DNA from: Alteromonas halophila
GTDB lineage: Bacteria; Pseudomonadota; Gammaproteobacteria; Enterobacterales; Alteromonadaceae
Length of the DNA: 64,000 nt
Direction: 5' to 3'
Assembly (NCBI RefSeq): GCF_014651815.1
Contig: NZ_BMXP01000002.1
Span: 1-64,000 of the forward strand
Part shown: in pieces, positions 15,746 to 22,819 of the stretch
Layout of the letters: every line of letters begins with the position of its first letter
How positions within the stretch are numbered: position 1 is the first letter of the stretch
The notes under the pieces: model-generated
The model's input: only the letters and a program-made list of their open reading frames with translations
Database searches by the model: none
What the model was told of the DNA's origin: nothing
Translations under genes and position numbers: made by a program

Positions 15746-18085
15746 CTAAAACGCGTAGCGAACTGTCAGCCGCGCGTGGCGAGGCAGCTTAGGCATGGCC
15801 AGGGTAGCGCCAAAATACCCGCCCTCAAACACAGGCTGCCAGTTTTCTTCGTCGGTTACATTGACAACATCCAGCCGTGCGCGCAGCGCCTCACTGAGGC
15901 GGTAATCGGCAAATACATCCAGGTTTATCTGGTCGCGTATCTTTACAGTGGCCAGAAAATCCAGTGGAAACGACTTGGTATACAGCGCTGACGCGCCGAC
16001 CTGCAGGGCATCGGTCACAGTCCAGCCACCATTGACTGACACAATTTGCGGTGGGATCCCCTGGATTTGGGTGTCTGACGGCGAAAATACCGTAAACGAC
16101 GGCGAACCGACACCGGTGCCGTTTATGATATCGGGTCGGCTGCTGTCAAAGGCGTCGCGCACCTGACGGGTGCCCTGAAACGCGGCCGAATTGTCAAACC
16201 GCGCATCGAGGTAGCTGTAGCCGGCATTAAGGTAAAAGGCGTCGCCCTGATAAAACAACTGCAACTCCACACCACGGGTGGCAACGCCACTGTTACTGCC
16301 ATCGCGGTTGCGCAGGCTGCGGGTCTGGTCAAAGGCCGACACCTCGGCATACCAGTTTTCCTGTGGCGCGTATTTCAGTCCCACTTCATATAACGTATTT
16401 TCGGTCGCAAAGTTCAGCGGGTTAATCTTGCCATCAGCGGTGAGGGCCGTGCCACCGCCCATGCTGTTTGAGGTGGCATCGTTATCGGCTACCGCGGCAT
16501 ACAGGTTTAGCGCCGGGGTCAGCGCATAGGTGGCACTAAGCTGGTAGGTGGTCAGCGTGTCGGAGTGAGAATCAGACGCCGCCACAACACCCTCTGGCGC
16601 GAGGGGATCGTGCGCGGTCACGTCGTAGTAGTCTACGCGCGCACCGGCAATGGTGGAAAACGCCTGTGTCCACTGCGAGCGTTGCTGCACAATCAGGCCG
16701 GTCTGCCAGCTGGTGGAGTCGGTGGTATCCGACAGGTTAAAGTCGCCACTGCCGTCGCCGTCCAGGTCATACTGGCTACCAGGCGACACAAATACACCCG
16801 GGCGCAGCTCAATCAGCCGGGCTTGTTGCGCGTCGCTTAGCGGTATTTCGCGGTTGCTGAGCGGGCCGGTCAGATCCACCGGGTTATCGGCTTCGGTGGT
16901 AAACTGGCTATAGCCCAGCACTGAATTGTAGCGCACCGCCAGACCGACCGTGGTCAGCTGCGTATCGCTAAGCTGGATATCCAGTTCGGTGCGGTTTTCA
17001 AAGGTCACCGCGTCGTCAATAATTTCAACAAAGCTGTTACGGGCGATTTCCTCGCGGCTGAGCTGCTGTAAATAACTGGTATTGCGCACTAGCAAAGACT
17101 CACTCACCTCACGTGAAAAGTCACTGCGTACTATCAGGGTGTCCGCGCCGTTGATGTCATCCGGGTGAGTGAAGACACGGTTGCGCGGAATGACTACCTC
17201 ACCGGTGGGCGAAATAATTGCACCGGCACCTGGAACCATACTGCCGTTTGGTTGCACACCCTGACCGGTAATGTACACCCCCTTGTCGATCAAATCCTGA
17301 GTCGGTCGGTTAATTCCGGCAATGTCAGGATACTCGGCATCATAGTATTCGGCGCTGACATCCCACTCGGTCTGTGCATCTGGTGCATAACGATACGCAA
17401 TAAACAGGTTTTCGCTTTGCTGGTGGGCAAAGTCAAAATAACTGCCGTGATCGAGCCATTCGGCACTGACGCGAATGCCATGATGGCCTTCGTCGATAGC
17501 CCTGCCATAATCGACCTGCATCGAATACTGATCCCAGCGGCCCGCGCGCAGGGTAATATCACCGCCGCTGCCTGTCAGCGGGGCACGCTTGGTTTGCAGG
17601 TTAACAAACCCACCGTTTCTTTGCGTACTGCCAAACAGAACCGGCGAAGGGCCTTTCACCACATCGATCTGTGTGACACTGTTAAATGACAGCGGCAGCC
17701 CAAAGCCGTTATTGCCCGCCTGACGGCGCACGCCGTCCTGAAACAGCTCACCGAGCTGACCGCGAACACTTGGCAGACTGGGTGTGCCGAACCCGCTTGA
17801 TGCGTAGGTATTGGGGGCAGCCTTGACAATATCATGCAGCGTATTCACATTCAGCGCGTCCATCAGCTCTTCGGAAAAGGATGTGACCGAGCGCGGGGTA
17901 TCCGATGCTGACAGACCGGCACCAAAAACCCCGTCCAGAATATTGTCGCCTGGGTTCAGCGTATCGGCCGACTGCTTGCTGCCTTTTACTTCAACAACCT
18001 CGATGTCTTCTGGCTGCTGAGCGGCCACGGTCGCGGCGGCGAATAGCTGTGCACACAAGACAATAGAGGCGGATCGTGGTTTCAT
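15746..18085 (-). CDS. TonB-dependent outer-membrane receptor, first gene of the YnjBCD cluster
   Basis: The 779-residue protein has a signal peptide ending AAATVAAQQ, a plug domain (about 45-170; DTPRSVTSF, IDVVKGPSPVLFGSTQRNGG) and a 22-strand barrel closing at the terminal aromatic in RHARLTVRYAF. Plug wording resembles siderophore-type receptors. It stands 23 bases upstream of the TVP38-flavoprotein gene and heads the cluster, so it probably brings the YnjBCD ligand across the outer membrane. I see no clear Fur box in the 167 bases upstream, so an iron role cannot be claimed. Confidence 0.85.
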   Translation of the reverse strand: MKPRSASIVLCAQLFAAATVAAQQPEDIEVVEVKGSKQSADTLNPGDNILDGVFGAGLSASDTPRSVTSFSEELMDALNVNTLHDIVKAAPNTYASSGFGTPSLPSVRGQLGELFQDGVRRQAGNNGFGLPLSFNSVTQIDVVKGPSPVLFGSTQRNGGFVNLQTKRAPLTGSGGDITLRAGRWDQYSMQVDYGRAIDEGHHGIRVSAEWLDHGSYFDFAHQQSENLFIAYRYAPDAQTEWDVSAEYYDAEYPDIAGINRPTQDLIDKGVYITGQGVQPNGSMVPGAGAIISPTGEVVIPRNRVFTHPDDINGADTLIVRSDFSREVSESLLVRNTSYLQQLSREEIARNSFVEIIDDAVTFENRTELDIQLSDTQLTTVGLAVRYNSVLGYSQFTTEADNPVDLTGPLSNREIPLSDAQQARLIELRPGVFVSPGSQYDLDGDGSGDFNLSDTTDSTSWQTGLIVQQRSQWTQAFSTIAGARVDYYDVTAHDPLAPEGVVAASDSHSDTLTTYQLSATYALTPALNLYAAVADNDATSNSMGGGTALTADGKINPLNFATENTLYEVGLKYAPQENWYAEVSAFDQTRSLRNRDGSNSGVATRGVELQLFYQGDAFYLNAGYSYLDARFDNSAAFQGTRQVRDAFDSSRPDIINGTGVGSPSFTVFSPSDTQIQGIPPQIVSVNGGWTVTDALQVGASALYTKSFPLDFLATVKIRDQINLDVFADYRLSEALRARLDVVNVTDEENWQPVFEGGYFGATLAMPKLPRHARLTVRYAF

Positions 18086-18252
18086 TACTTCTTACCTGCG
18101 GGTTTCTGTGCCGACTATGACCGGAACACCGCGCTATTTATTTCAACGTATCAGTTATTTGTATCTTCCTTAACTCTTTGAAATAAAAAGCACGCTTGTC
18201 CGTTCTTCTCTTACACTTATTTTAATAGCATACGTAATAGCGAGGCATTTAT

Positions 18253-18678
18253 ATGCAAAAACAACCCGACACGCTTTCTGACAACATTACCGGACGGCTA
18301 TCCTGGGCGCTACTGGTGCTGCGCCTGACAGTATTCATCGTGATGTTTGTCTGGACGCTGGATAAATTTGTCAATCCGGCGCACGGCGCCAAAATATTTG
18401 AAGCGTTTTACGGCATTGGCGGCGTGCCTGAAACGGCCATATTCGTCCTGGGTGCGGTGCAGCTGCTGCTGGTACTGGCGTTTGTTGCTGGGCTGTTTAA
18501 GCGCGTGACCTACGGGTTAGTGTTTGTACTGCATGGCCTGTCGACGCTGTCATCATTCCCGCAGTATATAGATGCCTTCAACAATCTGCTGTTTTTTGCT
18601 GCCTGGCCGATGTGGGGCGCATGTTTTGCGCTGTACCTGCTGCGCGATGCCGACACCCGGTTTGCTTTAGGTAAGTGA
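18253..18678 (+). CDS. DoxX-like integral membrane protein
   Basis: The 141-residue protein has four hydrophobic helices (LVLRLTVFIVMFVWTLDKF, AIFVLGAVQLLLVLAFVAG, LVFVLHGLSTLSSF, LLFFAAWPMWGACFALYLL), the size and layout of the DoxX/DoxD family. Function is uncertain; family members are linked to quinone or thiosulfate redox and membrane oxidative stress. It is divergent from the large TBDT cluster and next to soxR, an oxidative-stress context that fits but proves nothing. Confidence 0.7.
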   Translation: MQKQPDTLSDNITGRLSWALLVLRLTVFIVMFVWTLDKFVNPAHGAKIFEAFYGIGGVPETAIFVLGAVQLLLVLAFVAGLFKRVTYGLVFVLHGLSTLSSFPQYIDAFNNLLFFAAWPMWGACFALYLLRDADTRFALGK

Positions 18679-18784
18679 CGCTGACGGCGTCCTTCCCTGG
18701 TTTCGCAGTACAAGGTGTTGCAGTGGCGAGTAGTCCCGCATCGGCGAGATGTTATGGCGGCTCGCCCCTGGCATGACTGGCCGC

Positions 18785-19246
18785 TCAGGATTTTTGGGAA
18801 GCATTAATGGGTCGATCCAGCAGGACCGGCCCCGGTCCCTGCGCGGCCAGCTTATCATCTGCATTGTACATTGGGCATTTGTGCATTGATAAACACCCGC
18901 AACCAATACAGCCAGTGAGTGAGTCCCTTAGCCGTTGCAAATAATCAATACGCTCACTGAGCTGCTGATGCCATGCGGAGGACAGTTGCTGCCAGTCCTT
19001 TTTATCCGGTGCACGGTGTCTGGGCAGCGCGGAAAAGGCCTGCTGAATTTCAGAGAGCGTGATCCCCATTTTTTGCGCAGCTTTAATCACAGCCACACGC
19101 CGTAATACATCAGCCCCATAGCGGCGCCGGTTGCCTGCATTTCGACCGGCAGTAATCAGACCTTTTCTTTCATAAAAATGCAGCGCAGATACCGCCACAC
19201 CACTGCGTGCAGCTACCTGCCCCACGCTGAATTCCTGTGATTTCAT
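18785..19246 (-). CDS. soxR: Redox-sensitive transcriptional activator SoxR
   Basis: The 153-residue MerR-family protein has the winged helix (SVGQVAARSGVAVSALHFYERKG, residues 7-29), a dimer helix, and the [2Fe-2S] cluster motif CIGCGCLSMHKC with Cys113, 116, 118 and 124, the exact SoxR spacing. Oxidation of the cluster by redox-cycling compounds switches on target promoters. Its own start lies 22 bases from a consensus SoxR box, and the gene on the other side of the box is a 35-codon small gene plus a VOC protein, not soxS, as usual outside enterics. Confidence 0.95.
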   Translation of the reverse strand: MKSQEFSVGQVAARSGVAVSALHFYERKGLITAGRNAGNRRRYGADVLRRVAVIKAAQKMGITLSEIQQAFSALPRHRAPDKKDWQQLSSAWHQQLSERIDYLQRLRDSLTGCIGCGCLSMHKCPMYNADDKLAAQGPGPVLLDRPINASQKS

Positions 19247-19260
19247 AATAGTAAAAAAGT

Positions 19261-19293
19261 CCTTTATCTCAACTTAGGTTGAGGTTTTAGTCT
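19261..19293 (+). promoter_or_regulatory. SoxR box and SoxR-type promoter driving rightward
   Basis: The palindrome CTCAACTTAGGTTGAG (19268-19283) matches the soxS operator CCTCAAGTTAACTTGAGG. Aligned to the E. coli soxS promoter, a -35-like TTTATC (19263-19268) and -10-like TAGTCT (19288-19293) sit at the same overlong spacing that SoxR overcomes by DNA distortion. The promoter faces the small gene at 19326. The box also lies in the soxR leader, so it may influence soxR. Confidence 0.85.
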
Positions 19294-19325
19294 ACTACTG
19301 AGACTAGCAAAAGGAGAAATAAAAA

Positions 19326-19433
19326 ATGAAACGTAGCTATCTGCACAATTCGGCATACCAGGCCCGCTTCACCGTGAGAGCGTTCCTGAAGTGCTATTTC
19401 CGTCTGACCAATCAGACGATGTACTTTAAGTAA
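19326..19433 (+). CDS. 35-residue small protein, first gene downstream of the SoxR box
   Basis: ATG at 19326 has an excellent AAGGAG nine bases upstream and opens a 36-codon frame ending TAA at 19431-19433: MKRSYLHNSAYQARF, then TVRAFLKCYFRLTNQ and TMYFK. It is strongly basic (Lys/Arg rich) and aromatic, with one cysteine. The next gene's ribosome binding site overlaps its stop. I recognise no family. It may be a true small protein or a translated leader; its placement directly behind a SoxR-controlled promoter and good initiation signals argue that it is translated. Confidence 0.55.
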   Translation: MKRSYLHNSAYQARFTVRAFLKCYFRLTNQTMYFK

Positions 19434-19444
19434 GGAGATTTGCC

Positions 19445-19864
19445 ATGATGCACCTTGAACATCTGAATTTGGTCGTACGCGATATTGAGCGCAGCCTGCG
19501 GTTTTATCGCGCCGCGTTTCCGCACTGGAATATCCGTGGTGAAGGTAAAGCCGACTGGTACGGCCCCCCCCGCAACTGGCTGCACTTTGGTGATGCTTAC
19601 CAGTACCTGACACTCAACGATGGCGGCATCGGTGAAAACCGTGACCTAACGTCAAACCGCCTTGGTCTGGCGCATTTTGCTTTTGTCACCAGTAACCTTC
19701 AGGCGGTCATCGAAAGACTTGAGCAAGCTGGGTTTGTGCCCGCGAAACAAGGCAGTGACGACCCCCATCGCAGCAATATCTATTTTCTGGACCCTGACGG
19801 GTTTGAAGTAGAATTTGTCGAATATCACAGCGATATACCGGCGCAGCGGAATCTGTATGGATAA
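19445..19864 (+). CDS. VOC-family (glyoxalase/bleomycin resistance fold) protein
   Basis: The 139-residue protein has the paired beta-alpha-beta-beta-beta modules of the vicinal oxygen chelate fold: MHLEHLNLVVRDIERSLRFY at the start and LGLAHFAFVTSNLQAVIERL, then IYFLDPDGFEVEFVEY at the end. Metal ligands would be His7, His66-type and the glutamate in EVEF. AAGGAG (19432-19437) precedes ATGATG. Family members include dioxygenases, glyoxalase I and drug-binding proteins. SoxR control suggests a role against redox-active compounds or aldehydes they generate. Confidence 0.85.
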   Translation: MMHLEHLNLVVRDIERSLRFYRAAFPHWNIRGEGKADWYGPPRNWLHFGDAYQYLTLNDGGIGENRDLTSNRLGLAHFAFVTSNLQAVIERLEQAGFVPAKQGSDDPHRSNIYFLDPDGFEVEFVEYHSDIPAQRNLYG

Positions 19865-20056
19865 GGTGTGTGAAGCCAGTCCTGAGGATCGCAATGGCTT
19901 GGTAGGCGCCAACAGAAGTAGGCTGTTGCGACGGTCTGATAAGACTCTTCACGACGCTTGTCCTGTTTTGATGTCACGGAGTGGCATCAAAGCTATTTTT
20001 CGACCAGACTGAAATGATACGGTGCGCGTACATTCATCTGTTTGGGGGAGGATACG

Positions 20057-21064
20057 ATGCCTTCATCACAACTACCACCCTTAACCGACTCGAACGTTAG
20101 CCTTATTCAAGAGGCGGGTGCCCGGATTGCGCCACTTGATCCTGTGGGCGCCGAAGTGTCCGGCCTCGATCTTAGCGCCACTCGCCCTGCACCGGCGGTC
20201 ATTGCCGCGCTGGAACAAGAGATGGCGCGTCGGGGATTTATTGTGTTCAAACAGCAGCAGGATCTGACGCCCGAGCAGTTTATCACCGCCAGTTGCTGGT
20301 GGGGCGGTAAACAAATTCACAGTACCCATGGTGTGCACCCGGCAACGCCGAACATGAACCGCGATATTTTCAGGCTTTCTAACGATCCGAAAATAGGTAT
20401 TCCCGGTGTCGGGCCGCAGTGGCATAACGACGGCAGTTTTATTCCTGAGACGTTTTCGCATTCGGGCTACCACATTATCCGCCCGGCGGAGCGCGGCGGT
20501 GGTACCTGTTTTGCCCATCAGGGCGCGGCCTTTAATGCGTTGCCAGAGCCGACAAAGCAATACTGGCGGCGGCTGGCCTCGGTAAATTCCAACAGTGGTG
20601 TCATACACCCGCTGGTACACACCCATCCAGTAACCGGGCAGGAGTGCGTATGGCTGCATCTGGGAATGACTGGTGCGGTGCTGGAAAAGCAGGACGCAGA
20701 GGATGGGTTTCGGTTACTCGAGGCCGAGGAGCTCACCGAGTTATGCCGGCAATACAATGCGCTGCTGGATGACGGGTTTGAGCAGGGGTATGCGATAAAT
20801 TATGAGTATCAGGAAGGCGACTGCGTGTTTATCGATAACCTCACCATGGCCCACCGCGCCGCGCCTCAGGCGCATCTGCCCGTCGAGCAGCAAGGCTTAA
20901 GAATTATGCATCGCAGTACCGTGTGCGGCACCGATTTGCTCAGGCCGCGCAATGATTTACCGGTGCATGTGGATATTCACGGACCGAATCCGTCTGCCAA
21001 TGGCGTATGGCATGGCGGCGGGGTGGGCTTTCGCTGGCAAAAAGACATTCCTATGCAAAATTAA
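20057..21064 (+). CDS. TauD/TfdA-family Fe(II)/2-oxoglutarate dioxygenase
   Basis: The 335-residue enzyme has the family iron motif WHNDGSF (HxD) and the distal histidine in MAHRAAPQ, with the 2-oxoglutarate-binding arginine probably in LRIMHRSTV. N-terminal IAPLDPVGAEVSGLDLS is the classic TauD opening. Substrates of the family range from taurine to herbicides and alkyl sulfates; nothing nearby (no ABC or sulfatase) identifies one here. I chose the ATG at 20057 because GGGGGAGG lies six bases upstream; a TTG at 20042 is less likely. It stands alone, with about 190 bases before it that hold no other gene. Confidence 0.85.
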   Translation: MPSSQLPPLTDSNVSLIQEAGARIAPLDPVGAEVSGLDLSATRPAPAVIAALEQEMARRGFIVFKQQQDLTPEQFITASCWWGGKQIHSTHGVHPATPNMNRDIFRLSNDPKIGIPGVGPQWHNDGSFIPETFSHSGYHIIRPAERGGGTCFAHQGAAFNALPEPTKQYWRRLASVNSNSGVIHPLVHTHPVTGQECVWLHLGMTGAVLEKQDAEDGFRLLEAEELTELCRQYNALLDDGFEQGYAINYEYQEGDCVFIDNLTMAHRAAPQAHLPVEQQGLRIMHRSTVCGTDLLRPRNDLPVHVDIHGPNPSANGVWHGGGVGFRWQKDIPMQN

Positions 21065-21276
21065 GTGCCAGTTTCGCGTGACCGCGCCGCGTTTATATCA
21101 CAAGCGTATGCTGTTAAGACACGCTGTATAAGACACACCTGTTCCTTTTACGGCAAGCAGCGCTTCAACGTCTGCTATTTTTCAAAAGGTAGAAAGTGAC
21201 GTAATGCGTCAGGTGAAATATCACGCGTTATCTGAAAGTGAGCTTAGTGATTATACGCTACGTCCTGCAAGCGAGA
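21065..21276. other. Intergenic stretch between convergent genes, nothing recognised
   Basis: Between the dioxygenase stop and the terminator of the zinc locus I see no coding frame with a ribosome binding site, no repeat and no RNA gene. Confidence 0.4.
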
Positions 21277-21301
21277 TAAAAAAGCCCGGCGCTACCGGGC
21301 T
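21276..21301 (-). terminator. Intrinsic terminator of the aztD-znuD transcript
   Basis: On the minus strand AGCCCGG, a five-base loop and CCGGGCT are followed by TTTTTT (plus-strand 21277-21282), a classic stem and U-run 60 bases past the lipoprotein stop. Confidence 0.85.
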
Positions 21302-21359
21302 ATAAAGTATAACGAACCTGCGTAAACCTTTCGGGAAAGCACAAGTCCAGGGACTAACC

Positions 21360-22775
21360 TTAGTCGTGGTCGTGATCGTGTTCTGCTTCTTCGGCAATAC
21401 CTAACCAGGTAATGCTGTCAGGGGCAAAGTCCAGTTCCATATCGGATGTGATCTCCATGTCTTCCACGTCGATTTGCAGTACATGCTGCGCAATCGGATC
21501 GGCAACGTACACGTAGTGGCCGTTTTGCGCCACGGTCATGCTGAAGCTCATGCCTTCTGGCATCGCAGACACGTCCTGCTCGGTAATCTCAAGCTGGCCT
21601 TCAAGTTCCCAGTGCATGTGGCCGTCGTGCTCGTGGGCACTGAGCACATTTAAGTGACCGGCGCTGTCCAGTACCAGAAAGTGATCACCTTCATGAGAGA
21701 ACGCATATGAGACAGGGTCAGCCCCTTCTTCTGGTTGCCATTCCAGCGCTTCCATTTCGTTTTCTTCCGGATTCACGCTGACCAGTACTGCCGCGCCGCC
21801 GCCATGACCAGACGCTACGCCAATAAAGGTTTCACTGCCTTCATGCCCATACAGCGTACCAATGCGCATATCACCTACTGCATCAATATTGGCAATCTTT
21901 TCTGCTTCGTACTCATCGTCGTGCTCGTGCGCTACCAGCACACCATCGCTGCAGCCAAACGCCACAAATTCATGGTTTTGCGCGGCGCCGTGTAAGTCCG
22001 GGCAAGCTACTTCCAGAACCTGTTCCTGTTCGTATTCGCCGTCGTGCAGGTGATACACGCCTATCTGGTCTGGCAGGACTTTATTGGTTGATGTGCTTTC
22101 GGCATCATCACGACGCACCGTTGCCAGCAGATGTTCGCCGCGCGGCTTCGCCACGCCGTGCATGTTCACGGTGTAGTTCACCGTGGGAACAGCGTCTGAC
22201 TCACTGGTAATGTCATTATCCGTTACTACCTGTACTTCTGCAGGCAGACCGGCATCCGCATTACCGTCGAAGAACACCGCCATATGGCCTTCATGGCTGT
22301 CCACGTGTGTAGGACGGCTACCGGTCAGTGTATAGTCGCTCATCATCGGCGCTTCTTCGTAATCATGCAGGTGTTCAACATGATCTTCACGCCATAAACC
22401 GCCATCAACAAAGCTTACGCTGTCCTGGCTACGGCTGGTGATAACTGCGTAACGAAAGCCTGGTGAGGCCGACAGTGCATTTGACTCGTTAGTCAGTGAG
22501 AAGGCATCCAGCGCTTCGCCATCATCCAGGTCGATGACAGACAGGCTTGGGCTGTCACCTGAAAGCACTGCTAGGCGACCCAAAGACTCAATAATGAAGT
22601 CACCGTCATCATGGTCATCGTCGTCATGATCATGATCATCATCGTGGTCATGGTCATCATCTGGTGTCTCAATCGGATCCTGTTCAACAATAGTGGTTTC
22701 GGCATCGCCACAGCCAGTCAGAAGCAGGGTACCGATTGCCGCCGCAAGCAGTTTCAGCTGAAATGAATTGGTCAT
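21360..22775 (-). CDS. aztD: AztD-like zinc-binding beta-propeller lipoprotein
   Basis: The 471-residue protein begins MTNSFQLKLLAAAIGTLLL followed by the lipobox LTGC, so it is a lipoprotein. A His/Asp-rich linker follows (residues about 38-60, alternating HDHD and DDD), and then a beta-propeller with YVTN-type strands (VIDLDDGEALDAF, GSRPTHVDSHEGHMAVFFDG, NGHYVYVADPIAQHVLQIDV) and a His-rich tail. This is the layout of AztD, a periplasmic zinc chaperone that passes Zn to the AztABC importer. AztABC is not present in the window. It sits directly downstream of a ZnuD-like receptor (44-base gap), so zinc capture is well supported. The ATG at 22773-22775 is chosen for its AAGGAAC site. Confidence 0.75.
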   Translation of the reverse strand: MTNSFQLKLLAAAIGTLLLTGCGDAETTIVEQDPIETPDDDHDHDDDHDHDDDDHDDGDFIIESLGRLAVLSGDSPSLSVIDLDDGEALDAFSLTNESNALSASPGFRYAVITSRSQDSVSFVDGGLWREDHVEHLHDYEEAPMMSDYTLTGSRPTHVDSHEGHMAVFFDGNADAGLPAEVQVVTDNDITSESDAVPTVNYTVNMHGVAKPRGEHLLATVRRDDAESTSTNKVLPDQIGVYHLHDGEYEQEQVLEVACPDLHGAAQNHEFVAFGCSDGVLVAHEHDDEYEAEKIANIDAVGDMRIGTLYGHEGSETFIGVASGHGGGAAVLVSVNPEENEMEALEWQPEEGADPVSYAFSHEGDHFLVLDSAGHLNVLSAHEHDGHMHWELEGQLEITEQDVSAMPEGMSFSMTVAQNGHYVYVADPIAQHVLQIDVEDMEITSDMELDFAPDSITWLGIAEEAEHDHDHD

Positions 22776-22819
22776 AGTGTGTTCCTTATTAACTCTTAGC
22801 AATTATTTATTTACTTAAC

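Noticed and set aside
19815-20012. Plus-strand frame after the VOC gene
   Set aside because: Overlaps the VOC end, has no ribosome site and no recognisable protein features.
22597-22674. Tandem-like repeats of TCATGATCATG/GATCATCATCG type
   Set aside because: They encode the His/Asp-rich metal-binding linker of the AztD-like lipoprotein; the repetition is at protein level. The same holds for the His codon runs in znuD and zrgA.
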